From: Colwellia maritima
GTDB taxonomy: Bacteria > Pseudomonadota > Gammaproteobacteria > Enterobacterales > Alteromonadaceae
NCBI RefSeq assembly: GCF_022669015.1
Contig: NZ_JAKKSL010000004.1
Location: 62,001-126,000 of the forward strand
DNA length: 64,000 bases
Reading direction: 5' to 3'
Shown here: positions 24,471 through 36,089 of the stretch, piece by piece
How positions within the stretch are numbered: position 1 is the first letter of the stretch
Layout: every line of letters starts with the position of its first letter
Position numbers and translations under genes: made by a program
The notes under the pieces: model-generated
What the model was told of the DNA's origin: nothing
Database searches by the model: none
The model's input: the letters and a program-made list of their open reading frames with translations, nothing else

Positions 24471-24698
24471 ATGATTGATATTAAACAGTTTGCGACACTA
24501 CAAAAAACAAGTAAGCGTTCTTTTGCGGAGCAAAAGCAGTTGCTGAAAAAGTAATGGCAGGGCAAGAAGTACTTTGCACAACTTGCCAAAGAACCATTGT
24601 ATTTATTAACGCCTAAGCAAGGCGCTATTACAAGTAATGAAAATTCAGGCATTCGTTGTAAAAAAGGCTGTACTGATATTCAGCTAGATTTCGTGTGA
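24471..24698 (+). CDS. Small Cys-rich protein, probable zinc ribbon (two frameshifts)
   Basis: An ATG at 24471 starts MIDIKQFATLQKTSKRSFAE and then stops, but adding one A to an A-run near 24546-24551 continues as VMAGQEVLCTTC, and a second shift near 24592-24597 continues as EPLYLLTPKQG, ENSGIRCKKGCTDIQLDF to a stop at 24698. The reconstructed protein of about 75 residues has two Cys pairs (CxxC and CxxxC) 30 residues apart, like a zinc ribbon. Coding in three collinear frames is an inference, so confidence is moderate. Confidence 0.5.
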
Positions 24699-24829
24699 TA
24701 TATCGCTAGGATTTAACAATTGATAACTACGTTAATTTCAGTTAATTTCGGCGACAACTAAAAAAGCTAAGGAATAATTCCCATGTTAAATCAGAATCTA
24801 TTCCTTTGAAAAATCTGTTTTCTCCTATG

Positions 24830-25120
24830 AACCCAACCAAAGTTAAACGTGATAATTTAAGCAAATTAACCGACTTACCGAATATCGGTAAAGCCGGCGC
24901 AAAGGATTTAAATTTACTTGGTATACATCAATCGGAGCAATTAGTTGGTAAATGCCCTTATGAAATGTACTATTCACTTTGTTTCGCAACAGGCGAAAGT
25001 CACGATCCCTGTGTTATTGATGTCTTTATTTCAATTACACGTTTTATGAACGGTGAAGAGCCATTACCTTGGTGGGAATACACACAAGAACGTAAAAATT
25101 TTCTAAGCGAAGGAAAATAA
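24830..25120 (+). CDS. Helix-hairpin-helix protein of the Cdd1 (pathogenicity locus) family
   Basis: The protein contains LTDLPNIGKAGAKDLNLLGI, a helix-hairpin-helix DNA-binding motif, followed by the strongly conserved CPYEMYYSLCFATGESHDPC and VIDVFISITRFMNGEEPLPW that define the Cdd1 family. The role is unknown; the fold suggests nucleic-acid binding. I start at MNPTKV (24830), where family members start; an upstream TTG at 24806 would add eight residues. The stop is 1 bp before the next ATG, so it is co-translated with the VOC gene. Confidence 0.8.
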   Translation, partial: NPTKVKRDNLSKLTDLPNIGKAGAKDLNLLGIHQSEQLVGKCPYEMYYSLCFATGESHDPCVIDVFISITRFMNGEEPLPWWEYTQERKNFLSEGK

Positions 25121-25121
25121 C

Positions 25122-25508
25122 ATGAAATTTGGCTATACAATTGTTTATGTCTCGTCAGTTACAAACACACTCCAATTTTACAAAAAAGCTTTTGGCTTTG
25201 AAACTCGTTTTCTCCATGAATCAGAACAATATGGTGAGTTAAACACAGGCGAAACAGTTTTAGCCTTTGCTTCTCATACCATGGGTGAAATGAATTTTGT
25301 TAACGGGTATCAAAAAACAGATAGCAGTGCTTCACCCTTGGGTATTGAATTGGCATTCGTGACCGAAGAAGTATTTGAGGCTTATTCAAAGGCTATATCT
25401 CTTGGTGCAACTTCAATTTCAGAGCCTATTATAAAACCTTGGGGTCAAACAGTTGCCTATGTACGGGACGCTGACGGTGTTATTGTTGAACTTTGTTCAC
25501 CAATGTAA
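25122..25508 (+). CDS. VOC-superfamily (glyoxalase/bleomycin-resistance-like) protein
   Basis: A 128-residue protein with the two beta-alpha-beta-beta-beta modules of the vicinal oxygen chelate fold: YTIVYVSSVTNTLQFYKKAFGF and the closing PWGQTVAYVRDADGVIVELCS with the usual metal-ligand Glu in VELC. The substrate is unknown. It has a good RBS (GAAGGAAA, inside the end of the preceding gene) and forms a two-gene unit with the Cdd1-family gene. Confidence 0.85.
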   Translation: MKFGYTIVYVSSVTNTLQFYKKAFGFETRFLHESEQYGELNTGETVLAFASHTMGEMNFVNGYQKTDSSASPLGIELAFVTEEVFEAYSKAISLGATSISEPIIKPWGQTVAYVRDADGVIVELCSPM

Positions 25509-25547
25509 CCAACGCGAATTGGTTCGCCAAAGGCTGTCATCCTATGG

Positions 25548-26224
25548 CTATAAAAATGTTGCTATGTCAGCTAATGATTTTTTCGTTTGAGCATGGGTTG
25601 GAATTGTAGCATTATCGGCAGGGTAACCCGCAATCAATAGCATATAAGCACGCTCATTTTCGCCTCGGTTGCACACTTTATTTAAGAACGACATGGGTTT
25701 TGGGGTATGAGTTAAGGTAACCTTGACCCGGCATTGTGCAAGGCATTAATTAAAAAGCCGGTAGCGATACCAACAGACTCATGTACGTAGTAGTTGGTGT
25801 TTTTATCGGCTTCATTGATACCGCCCTTTTTCTGACTAAAAATAGCAATCAACCATGGCGCATGTTCAAGGTAGGGTTTATTAGCATCGGTGCCGAGTTC
25901 TTTTAATGCTTCCAACCATTCTTCTCCTGCTCTACCATCATAAAAGCCACGCTCGTGGTGCTCTGCTTGTTCTCTAATTTGCTTCTTGATTTCAGGTGAA
26001 CTTACTGCGACAAAGTGCCAAGGTTGATGGTTTGCTCCACTTGGCGCTGTTCCTGCTGCTTTCAAACAGTTTTCAATAATGGTTTTATCAACCGTTCTAT
26101 TGCTAAAACTGCGAATGGAGTGACGACGTTTAATATCTTGATAGAATTTTTCTGAACGCGCTAGCATTTCGGATTCTGAGTATTCAATGTAATCGTTTAA
26201 CGGTGAACAGTCATGTTGTTGCAT
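25548..26224 (-). CDS. Nitroreductase-family flavoprotein (frameshifted)
   Basis: An FMN-dependent oxidoreductase: RRHSIRSFSNRTVDKTIIENC and APSGANHQPWHFVAVSS are the FMN-binding signatures. The frame breaks near 25720 after NALHNAG; in another frame it continues TLTHTPKPMSFLNKVCNRGE, NERAYMLLIAGYPADNATIP to a stop at 25548-25550, giving the expected 225 residues. The broken site reads GCCGGG where GCCGGY is expected. Substrate unknown; the sequence resembles the iodotyrosine-deiodinase-like branch. It lies downstream of the argS terminator, so it has its own transcript. Confidence 0.82.
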
Positions 26225-26313
26225 AATTTACTTTGCTTTATTATTTTGATTTTAATTACTTTAACAGAGTTACACAGCATTTCAGGTAGAAGTTATTAAA
26301 AAAATACAAAAAA

Positions 26314-26337
26314 ACCGACATGAAAATGTCGGTTTTT
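26314..26337 (-). terminator. Bidirectional-looking terminator after argS
   Basis: ACCGACA/TGTCGGT form a 7-bp stem with a TGAAAA loop at about 26314-26333, flanked by A-rich and T-rich runs on both sides. In the minus direction it follows argS by 50 bp. Confidence 0.85.
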
Positions 26338-26384
26338 CTTTGCAGGTGTCTTTATCATGCACCTGAAGGTAAAGGTCGTGAAAA

Positions 26385-28145
26385 CTACATGCGTTCCATG
26401 ACTTCAATACCTAAAATATCTAAACCTTGTTTTAACGTTTGTGATATTAATTGGCATAAAACCAAACGTGATTCTTTCACTTCAACAGCAATACCTTCTT
26501 TTAGAATAGGGCAAGCCTCGTAAAAACTCATGTAAAGGCTCGCTAATTCGTATAAATAATTGCATAGCAAATTAGGGGTACATTCACTAATTACTGCATC
26601 TATAACATCTTCAAGCTGTAATAATTTTAAAGCTAGCGCTTTTTCTTGCGGCTCTACAATGTTAATTTGGGTTTGTAACTGCCCTACATTCGCTTTACTA
26701 AAAATACTTTGAATACGTGAATAAGCATATTGTAAATAAGGAGCAGTTGCGCCCTCAAAACTAAGCATGGTTTTCCGGCTGAAAATATAATCACTGGTAC
26801 GGTTTTTTGATAAATCAGCAAACTTAACTGCACCAATGCCCACTTTTTTTGAGATATCAGTGAGATCGTCAGCACTTATATCAGGGTTCTTTTCTTTAAT
26901 GAGTTCACTGGCACGTGCAATCGCTTCATCGAGTAATTCGGCCAATTTAATAGTGCCCCCAGTACGGGTTTTAAATGGTTTGCCATCATCACCCATCATC
27001 ATGCCAAAGGGACAATGATCGTAACCAACATGTTCTGGTAAGAAACCGGCTTTACGGGCAACTATTTCAACCTGTTTAAAGTGAAGTGCTTGGCGCGCAT
27101 CAGTAAAAATAATAATGCGATCGGCTTTTAACTTACCGCTACGGTAACGACAAGCAGATAGATCTGTGGTGGCATATAAAAAACCGCCGCCAGATTTTTG
27201 TACAATAAATACCGATGGCTCGCCATCTTTATTGGCCATTTCATCAATGAAAACTACTTTGGCACCTTGATCTTCCACGGCAATTTCACTTGCCATTAAC
27301 TCATCAATAACTGTTGATAAATCATCGTTGTAGGCACTTTCACCCATAATATCTGAGCGCTTAAGTGAAACATTTAATTTATTATAAATTTCTTCGCTGT
27401 GAGCAATTGAAATATCAATAAACTGTTGCCATAGTTTGGCGCAATGCTCATCGCCACTTTGTAGTTTGACGACATCAGCACGTGCTCTGTCGGCAAAACC
27501 ATCTTCATTATCAAAACGAATTTTAGCTTCACGATAAAAATTTTCTAAATCGGCAAGGGCGGTTTCAGCCACTTCATTACTTGCAAGTTTATCGCTTAAA
27601 TGGGCTATTAACATGCCAAATTGCGTACCCCAGTCACCCATATGGTTTTGGCGAATAACTTTATCGCCTCTGAATTCTAAGGCTCGAACAACGGCATCAC
27701 CAATAATGGTTGAGCGTAAATGACCCACATGCATTTCTTTAGCTAAATTGGGGGCACTGTAATCTACAACAACGGTTTGTTGCTTATCATCTTCAGTGCC
27801 ACCACGTTGCGTTACACCAATATGTGTATCGTTAAGTATGTTATTAAGCTGAGTTGCAAGCCATGTTTGGCTTAAGTGAATATTAATAAAGCCAGGGCCG
27901 ACAAGTTCTATGTTGTCAGCGATGCCATCTAAGGCTTTGCTTATAGAAAGTTGTTCAACCACTTTAGTTGCCAATTCGCGAGGATTAGTTTTTAATTTTT
28001 TTGCTGCCCCCATCACGCCATTGGCTTGGTAATCACCAAAATTTGCACGACTAGATATACTAACCGCCGGATTGGTGCCTTCAGGTAAACCTGCTGCTAC
28101 CATTGCTGTGCTGACTTTTTCTGCAAGTATCTGTTTAATATTCAT
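26385..28145 (-). CDS. argS: Arginine-tRNA ligase
   Basis: The class I aminoacyl-tRNA synthetase charges tRNA-Arg. The 586-residue frame is intact. It has the N-terminal Arg-tRNA synthetase domain, the HIGH-type motif HVGH in APNLAKEMHVGHLRSTIIGD, the catalytic-domain GDWGTQFGMLIAHL, and the C-terminal DALR anticodon-binding domain (ATAPYLQYAYSRIQSIF). There is no strict KMSKS, as is common for ArgRS; FKTRTGGTIKL occupies that place. A terminator follows. It has a long frame with no indel, unlike many neighbours. Confidence 0.97.
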   Translation of the reverse strand: MNIKQILAEKVSTAMVAAGLPEGTNPAVSISSRANFGDYQANGVMGAAKKLKTNPRELATKVVEQLSISKALDGIADNIELVGPGFINIHLSQTWLATQLNNILNDTHIGVTQRGGTEDDKQQTVVVDYSAPNLAKEMHVGHLRSTIIGDAVVRALEFRGDKVIRQNHMGDWGTQFGMLIAHLSDKLASNEVAETALADLENFYREAKIRFDNEDGFADRARADVVKLQSGDEHCAKLWQQFIDISIAHSEEIYNKLNVSLKRSDIMGESAYNDDLSTVIDELMASEIAVEDQGAKVVFIDEMANKDGEPSVFIVQKSGGGFLYATTDLSACRYRSGKLKADRIIIFTDARQALHFKQVEIVARKAGFLPEHVGYDHCPFGMMMGDDGKPFKTRTGGTIKLAELLDEAIARASELIKEKNPDISADDLTDISKKVGIGAVKFADLSKNRTSDYIFSRKTMLSFEGATAPYLQYAYSRIQSIFSKANVGQLQTQINIVEPQEKALALKLLQLEDVIDAVISECTPNLLCNYLYELASLYMSFYEACPILKEGIAVEVKESRLVLCQLISQTLKQGLDILGIEVMERM

Positions 28146-28313
28146 AATATTTAATCTTTTTTAGTCTGTTTCTTTTCCAATCAGTACTTGTTGTGCAAAC
28201 TAGATTGGATTTTAGCAAAGCCGTCGAGCTTTTTCATAAAGAGCTTAGTTTACTAAGTGACGAAATGAAAAAGCGAAAACAATGCCGTAAAAATTCTATA
28301 TAGAAAGTAAAAG

Positions 28314-29906
28314 TTAGTGTTCACGGGTTGAGTGAAACTCAATATCCGGATGACGCTCTTGTGCCAATGATAAATTCACCATTGTCGGGGCAATATAAGT
28401 TAAATTATCACCACCATCTAAAGCAAGGTTATCACCTGACCTTTTTCTTAAATTGCTCTAAAGTTCGCTCATCATCACAGGTACACCATCTTGCTGTGGC
28501 ATAACACTAATAGGTTCATAAATAGCATCTACATTGTATTCAGTTTTTAGGCGTTGTACGACCACTTCAAATTGTAGTACCCCAACAGCACCAACAATCA
28601 TATCGTTATTGATAAAGGGTCTAAATACTTGTACCGCACCTTCTTCTGATAATTGAATTAAGCCTTTTTGTAATTGTTTAGCTTTAAGCGGATCGCGCAG
28701 GCGTATTCGTCTAAACATTTCAGGAGCAAAGTTAGGAATACCACTAAACTTCATCATCTCTCCCGCAGTAAATGTATCACCAATTTGAATACTACCGTGG
28801 TTATGTAATCCTATAATGTCACCCAAAAAAGCTTCTTCAACATTCGCACGATCGCCGGCCATAAAGGTAACTGCATCGGCAATTTTAACGTCTTTACCTA
28901 GGCGGACTTGTTTCATTTTCATGCCTTTTTCATATTTACCAGAGCAAATACGCATAAAGGCAATGCGATCACGATGTTTTGGATCCATATTGGCTTGAAT
29001 TTTAAAAACAAAACCAGAAAATTTTTCTTCCGTTGCAATAACTTCTCGCGTATCAGTTACGCGAGGTAAAGGTTTTGGAGCCCATTTAGTGAGGCCATCA
29101 AGCATGTGATCAACCCCAAAATTACCTAGTGCAGTGCCAAAAAATACTGGGGTTAATTCCCCTTTTAGAAATTCTTCAATATCAAATTCATGGGATGCGC
29201 CTACAACTAATTCAAGTTCTTCACGTAAGTCTTCTGCATAGTTGCCAATCGCCGTATCAAGTTCAGGATTGTTAATACCTTTGATAATACGTTTTTCTTG
29301 AATAGTATGGCCTTGACCTGATTTATATAAAAATATTTCGTCTGTTAAAATGTTGTAAACACCTTTAAATTCTTTACCCATACCTATTGGCCAAGTAATT
29401 GGTGCACATTTAATTTTTAATACGTCTTCAACTTCATCCATTACTTCCATTGGATCACGAACGTCGCGATCCATTTTATTCATGAAGGTAATGATTGGCG
29501 TATCACGTAAACGTGTAACTTCCATTAATTTTATAGTACGTGCTTCAACACCTTTAGCGACATCAATGACCATTAAACAAGAATCAACCGCTGTTAAAGT
29601 ACGGTAAGTATCTTCAGAGAAATCTTCATGTCCAGGAGTGTCTAGTAAGTTAACTAAGCAGTTATTGTAAGGAAATTGCATAACGGAGGTGGTTATTGAA
29701 ATACCACGTTCTTTCTCCATTTCCATCCAATCTGATTTTGCGTGTTGACCAGATTTTTTACCTTTTACTGTGCCTGCCTTTTGTAACGCTTGCCCGAATA
29801 ATAATACTTTTTCGGTGATGGTCGTTTTACCTGCATCAGGATGAGAAATGATGGCAAAGGTTCTACGGATATCTACCGCTGCTGCCTGTAAGGTATTGAC
29901 TGTCAT
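28314..29906 (-). CDS. prfC: Peptide chain release factor 3 (frameshifted near the C-terminus)
   Basis: RF3 is the GTPase that recycles RF1 and RF2. GTPase motifs are clear: SHPDAGKTT (G1), [11 protein letters not shown] (G3) and NKMDRD (G4). I start at the ATG 29904-29906 ([19 protein letters not shown]), preceded by AAGG, rather than at an upstream in-frame ATG that adds an unrelated tail. Near 28501 two extra bases disrupt ISVATARW, and near 28436-28441 a second indel precedes [17 protein letters not shown]. The true stop is at 28314-28316 after FHSTREH. The second site is compatible with GCCGGT. Confidence 0.92.
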
Positions 29907-30062
29907 TGATATTGCCTTGGTACACACAAAATGAAATCCAAATATAAATAATAATGGATTTTCGTTGTTTAAAAAATTGGGCGCATTGTAGCACAAATAA
30001 AAAAGCCGCATTAAGCGACTTTTTCTTTTAAATGCATTTTTTATAGGCTTTTTTCGGGATAA

Positions 30063-30530
30063 CTAAATACTAAATGACATCACGATGGCATCTTCATAGC
30101 CAAAACCACTACTACTAGGGTAATAACCTGTTCGTCGGCTTATTTCAATAAACCCCGCGTTGATATACATCATTTGTGCGCTGATATTTTTAGCGCGTAC
30201 TTCTAACCATATTTTCAAGGCACCTTTGGCTTTTGCTTGTTGAATAAACTGATTCAATAGTTTTTTCCCAAACCCATTGCCTTGTTCAGTAGGTTCAACG
30301 CAAATATCCATTAAAGTGGCTTCATCAATAACCAATTCGCCTACATAAAAGCCGATAATTTTCGGAGAATCGTTGGAATTATCGCAAAGTTTCTCACCAA
30401 AATAACGATTACCAATGCAACTAGTAAAGGTTTTTTCATTCCAAGGATGAGAATGGCAGGCGTTTTCTATAGGCATTAATATGTTTATGTCTACGTTAGA
30501 AATGGGGGTAAACTTTAAATAATTAGTCAT
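30063..30530 (-). CDS. rimI: Ribosomal protein bS18-alanine N-acetyltransferase
   Basis: A GNAT-fold acetyltransferase of 155 residues. The acetyl-CoA loop is visible in EPTEQGNGFGKKLL (motif QxxGxG), followed by LEVRAKNISAQMMYINAGF and RRTGYYP, the RimI hallmark. It acetylates the N-terminal alanine of ribosomal protein S18. It follows holD by 41 bp and precedes prfC on the same strand; the holD-rimI pairing is conserved in gammaproteobacteria. Confidence 0.92.
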   Translation of the reverse strand: MTNYLKFTPISNVDINILMPIENACHSHPWNEKTFTSCIGNRYFGEKLCDNSNDSPKIIGFYVGELVIDEATLMDICVEPTEQGNGFGKKLLNQFIQQAKAKGALKIWLEVRAKNISAQMMYINAGFIEISRRTGYYPSSSGFGYEDAIVMSFSI

Positions 30531-30571
30531 AATTGGATGTAATTGCGGTTAAGTAACGGTTAATTTGTTTA

Positions 30572-30973
30572 TTAGAGTAAGTTAGTGCTTATGGTTAGCC
30601 ATAATTGTTTCTTCAAAGCAGGTGACTGGCTAATTAAGGAAATGCTAGGACTAAATAAAGTGTTATGTTTATACTGAATAGGAGATATATCATGAGGTTT
30701 ATCAGTGAAATACCAATTAAACACCCCTAAATCAAGGTGATCTTTTTTAGCTGTTATCTCACCAATGGATACGCCACACGAAGACAATATATCGGTAAAT
30801 AGGGTTTGTTTGGTCAAATCAGACAATGATAAGTTGTCTTGGGATGTATAGAGCGCTTCATGTTGTTCATTATGCAGGTTTGATTTGTCATCTTCAGTAC
30901 TTACAATTTTGTGCTGCCATAGATTAATACCCATTTCAGTGAGTTGATCGTATTGTCTTTGATTAACTGGCAT
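30572..30973 (-). CDS. holD: DNA polymerase III psi subunit
   Basis: The 133-residue protein starts RQYDQLTEMGINLW, similar to the start of E. coli HolD (LQQLGITQW), the segment that binds the chi subunit. The rest is weakly conserved (LFTDILSSCGVSIGEI, FNWYFTD, SPALKKQLWLTI). It lies immediately upstream of rimI, as in E. coli. The psi subunit links the clamp loader to chi and SSB. The assignment rests on the N-terminal motif, length and gene order. Confidence 0.85.
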   Translation of the reverse strand: MPVNQRQYDQLTEMGINLWQHKIVSTEDDKSNLHNEQHEALYTSQDNLSLSDLTKQTLFTDILSSCGVSIGEITAKKDHLDLGVFNWYFTDKPHDISPIQYKHNTLFSPSISLISQSPALKKQLWLTISTNLL

Positions 30974-31107
30974 AAAATAGACTCATAAAAGGCTTAAGTG
31001 ATTCCTGTTGAATACTGAATTTTTAGATAACTTAAATATAATGCCAGAATTAGTGGAAACTGAGAAGTAAACTTTGAAAAGGAAATACAGATAAACTAAG
31101 AAGAAAA

Positions 31108-31184
31108 TGGCAGGGGTGGAGAGACTCGAACTCCCAACCATCGGTTTTGGAGACCGCTGTTCTACCAATTGGAACTACACCCCT
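31108..31184 (-). tRNA. tRNA-Trp (anticodon CCA)
   Basis: The minus-strand cloverleaf AGGGGTGTAGTTCC...CACCCCTGCCA has encoded CCA, D-stem GTTC/GAAC, T-stem GGGAG/CTCTC and anticodon CCA at 31148-31150. The outermost anticodon-stem pair (27:43) is G-A, where E. coli has C-G, and the D-loop is one base longer; either natural variation or local base errors. Confidence 0.93.
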
Positions 31185-31328
31185 GCAACGGATTCGAATT
31201 ATACTGATGCACAGCCAAAGGTAAAGAACAAATTGTTAAAAACTATAAATATTTGGGTCGTTCGGCTATTTAATAGCCAAAATGCAATAACTAGCAACAA
31301 GATAATTAACAATTATAAGTATAGTAGC

Positions 31329-31376
31329 AAGCTTCAATCTCTAAGGTTATGTTATGAGTCTTAGAGACTGAAGCTT
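31329..31376 (-). other. Long hairpin between aceK and tRNA-Trp
   Basis: AAGCTTCAATCTCTAAG (31329-31345) is complementary to 31360-31376 with one A/C mismatch. In minus-strand RNA this position becomes a G-U pair, giving a continuous 17-bp stem, so the element probably acts in minus-strand RNA downstream of aceK. There is no long T-tract, so it is more likely a 3'-end protection or processing hairpin than a classical terminator. Confidence 0.6.
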
Positions 31377-31403
31377 TATTTTCTCAATGTATTGTTTGAT
31401 ATG

Positions 31404-33145
31404 CTATTTCATTCGTTTACGCATTTCACAAAATCTAAATTTATCAGGGTAGGGATAAACATCTTCGTAGATGCCTTTAGCGACATTTTTCTGACATTGT
31501 TGCCAATAACTTGCGGTTAATAAATCTTCGTGATGAATTTTAAACGCTTTTAAATATTTGGGGTTTGCTAAAGCAAATGTGGCTAATTCTTCGGGAAACA
31601 TATCACCAGGATCGACAGAATACCATGGCTCAGCAGCATAAATTTGCTCTTCAGTTACGGCTACTGGTTTTACTCTGAAGTTAACCTCGTTCATATAGGT
31701 AATTTCATCATAATCATAAAAAATAACGCGGTTGTGACGAGTAACCCCGAAGTTTTTTAACAACATATCACCAGGAAATATATTGGCAGAGATTAACTGC
31801 TTGATAGCTTGGCCATAGCCAAACATGGCTTCTTCTATCTCTTTGTCATTGGCTTTTGCTAAATATAAATTTAATGGCACCATGCGACGTTCTATATATA
31901 AATGCTCAATGATCAATAGATTATCTTCATAACGAATTAAAGACGGAGCAACTTTTTTTAATTCTTCTAGTAGTTCTTCGTTAAATCTATCTTTAGGAAA
32001 TGCAACCTCGGAATATTCCATGGTATCGGCCATACGACCGACTCTGTCATGAAGTTTAACTAAATGATATTTAGCCTTAACATCAGCACGTGTCATGTTT
32101 TTGCTAGGTGAAAATTTATCTTTAATAATTTTAAAAACATAAGGGTAAGAAGGTAGTGTAAATACTGACATTACCATGCCTTTTATTCCGGGAGCTAACA
32201 TCAATTTATCATCGCTGTTATCAAGGTGGTTTAGAAAATCTCGATAAAACTGGGTTTTTCCTTGCTTATGAAATCCGATAGCTGAGTATAAATCAGCTGT
32301 TGTTTTGTGAGGAATTAAGCGTTGCAAAAAGTTAACTAATGCATAGGGATGAATACAATCAACAAAAAAGTATGCACGAGCAAAGCCGAAAACAACCGCC
32401 ATATCTTCACTGTTTGTGAGAAGGGCGTCAATGTATAAGCCACCCTTTTCATTGTTTAATACAGACACAATAAATGGTGTTATGCCGGCGGGGATATTAC
32501 CCTACCAATTAAATATGCACCTTTATTGCGGTAAAAAGTAAAATTTAAAATATCAAACTGTAAATCTTCTACTTTAAATCGAGTTTTGTGAGCTTTACGG
32601 CGAAAAGCCCTAATTAATATATCTACGTCGCTATTAAGATCAACAAAGGGAACTGAGCTTTTATGCGCATTCATAATGTCAAAAATAGTTGACTTTAAGC
32701 CTTTTTTAGCAGGTTTATAACTGGTGTAAATGACTGGCGTCGGTCTATTGTCAAGTCGTTGAGCAGTACTTTCAACAAAAATATAATCATTGTGATAATA
32801 CTTACGTTCAAATAGATGGCAAAAAACAGAATTATAGAATGTTTCGGCTAGTTCGGGTTGTTTATGCTCAGCAAGTAAGTTGATATATATTTTTTTAACT
32901 TGTAGCCATAAATCATCATCAAGAGACTCAATATGAAAATCTTGTTTGATGGTATTAAATGACTCTTCTACACGTTGTTCATAAAAAGTGGTTCTAGCTT
33001 TTGCCGCTTTTTGAACTTCTGCCCATTGGCATTGTTGGAAGCGTTGTTGGGCTGATTGTGTTATTTCAATGAAAAGGTGTATATGACGGTCAAAGCCGTT
33101 AATAATCGTTTTAGCTATAGCCAAGGCAAGTTCATTCATTTTCAA
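31404..33145 (-). CDS. aceK: Isocitrate dehydrogenase kinase/phosphatase (one frameshift)
   Basis: AceK phosphorylates and dephosphorylates isocitrate dehydrogenase to switch carbon between the TCA cycle and the glyoxylate shunt. The N-terminal regulatory part (MKMNELALAIAKTIINGFDR) and the C-terminal kinase-like part are in different frames joined near 32484-32493. There GRVISP-AGITPFIVSVLNNEKGG is expected, and one C is missing in TCCCCGCCGGC. The kinase part carries VFTLPSYPYVFKIIKDKFSP (nucleotide lysine region) and VTRHNRVIFYDYDEITYM. The total of about 580 residues matches the family. No aceA or aceB is adjacent. Confidence 0.92.
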
Positions 33146-33265
33146 TGCAACTATTGAGTAAAGTTTAAGAAAATCATACTTGAAAAAAACTATTTAAACA
33201 GGCTCTTTTAATTAATTATCGCTAAATAGTCACTATAATTAACAATTATGTTGTTGTGTATCAGT

Positions 33266-33288
33266 TTAGTACCGTATTAAGGTACTAA
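33266..33288. repeat. Inverted repeat in the aceK/queA divergent region
   Basis: TTAGTACC (33266-33273) and GGTACTAA (33281-33288) are perfect inverted arms around a 7-nt spacer. It could be an operator or a short transcript hairpin; nothing identifies the regulator. Confidence 0.4.
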
Positions 33289-33394
33289 TTAAAGGTAAAG
33301 TTTTTATTTAACTTGCTATCAAAGCTTCGGATCTCTAAAATTACGCGTTTTATTTTACCATTCACCTCAAGCAAGGCTTTCCTGAACTTTTATC

Positions 33395-34449
33395 ATGCGT
33401 GTATCCGACTTTTCTTTTGATTTACCCAAAGAGCTGATTGCTCGTTTTCCTACGCCTGAGCGTACAAGTAGTCGATTAATGACGCTTAACGGTAATACAG
33501 GCGATATAGAAAACCTTGGCTTTACCGATATTCTTGCGCAATTAAAAGCAGGTGATTTATTAGTCTTTAATAATACCCGTGTTATCCCTGCCCGTATGTT
33601 TGGTCAAAAATCCAGTGGGGGTAGAATTGAAGTATTAGTTGAACGTTTAATCGATAAGAATACTGTTTTAGCTCATATTCGTGCGAGTAAGTCACCCAAA
33701 GTAGGTGCTGAATTATTATTAGAAGGGAAGGCAAAAGCAACCATGGTTGCTCGTCATGGCGCTTTGTTTGAGTTGAAATTTCATGGTGAACAGTCAGTAT
33801 TATCAATACTTGATGATATAGGACATATGCCATTACCGCCGTATATTGATCGACCTGATGAAAATAGCGATCGTGAACGTTATCAAACAGTTTATAATGA
33901 AAAACCTGGCGCTGTTGCGGCACCAACAGCAGGATTGCACTTTGATGATGCCTTATTAGAAAAAATTCAAGCCAAAGGGGTTGAATTAGCTTTTGTTACA
34001 TTACATGTAGGTGCGGGTACTTTTCAACCAGTAAAAGTTGATGAAATTGCTGACCATATTATGCACGCAGAGTATGTTGAGGTCTCAACTGAGGTTGTGG
34101 CGCAAATTAATAAAACTAAAGTCAATGGTGGCCGTATTATTGCGGTAGGAACAACGTCAGTTCGTTCATTAGAAAGTGCGGCTAAATCAGCGCAAACCCA
34201 AGGTACAGCCCTTACTGCTTTTTATGGTGATACAGATATTTTTATTACACCAGGTTATGAGTTTCAATTAGTGGATGCACTGTTAACGAATTTTCATTTA
34301 TCTGAATCAACCTTATTAATCTTTTGGTCAGTGCCTTTGCAGGTTATGAGCATATTATGAAAGCGTATCAACAGGCCATTAGCGAAAAATATCGTTTTTT
34401 TAGTTACGGTGATGCGATGTTCCTCACAAAACAAAATAACACTAAATAA
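33395..34449 (+). CDS. queA: tRNA preQ1(34) S-adenosylmethionine ribosyltransferase-isomerase (frameshifted)
   Basis: QueA transfers the ribosyl part of S-adenosylmethionine to preQ1 in tRNA to make epoxyqueuosine. The protein is collinear with the family: [56 protein letters not shown] and [14 protein letters not shown]. At 34321-34328 the frame slips (ATCTTTTGGTC; expected a [18 protein letters not shown] run) and resumes, ending with [16 protein letters not shown] and a stop at 34447-34449. It is the first gene of the queA-tgt-yajC-secD-secF cluster. Confidence 0.93.
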
Positions 34450-34528
34450 CCTTGAGCTGATGCGGATACGTTTTAGCTTTTTTTGAATGCAACCATCAGC
34501 CTGTTTCGGTAGGTAGGAAATATTATTT

Positions 34529-35673
<1,145 letters not shown>

Positions 35674-35730
35674 CTGTAGGTAGAATTTAATTCGGCCTAC
35701 CAATTATAAAAAGAAGTAAGGAATAACAAT

Positions 35731-36068
35731 TATGAGTTTATTTATAAGTACAGCGCATGCCGCAGCCGCTCCGCACCGCAGCCGGTGGTGGAATGGAAAT
35801 GATGATAATGCTAGCGGTTTTTGGTTTGGTATTTTATTTTATGATTTACCGTCCACAAGCTAAACGCGTAAAAGAGCATAAAAGCTTGATGTCAGCTTTG
35901 TCAAAAGGTGATGAAGTACTAACGCAGGGCGGCATAGTGGGTAAAATTGTTAAAGTGTCTGATGAAAAAGATTTTATTGTCGTGAGTATTTCCGAAGGTA
36001 CAGAAGTAACGGTGCAAAAAGGCGCAATAAACGCAGTACTTCCGAAAGGCACAATGAAAAGTTTGTAG
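35731..36068 (+). CDS. yajC: Preprotein translocase subunit YajC (indels near the N-terminus)
   Basis: YajC is the small membrane partner of SecDF. The ATG at 35731 gives MSLFISTAHAAAAP; two single-base losses near 35766-35780 (CCGGCACCGGC read as CCGCACCGC) put the rest in another frame: GGGMEMMIMLAVFGLVFYFM as the single membrane helix, IYRPQAKRVKEHK, and GDEVLTQGGIVGKIVKVSD. The length of about 112 residues is typical. It sits between tgt and secD as in E. coli. Confidence 0.92.
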
Positions 36069-36089
36069 CACTTAATCTCTTTGCTATTT

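Noticed and set aside
33582..33926. 114-codon minus-strand frame inside queA
   Set aside because: It is fully antisense to conserved queA coding sequence, with low-complexity translation.
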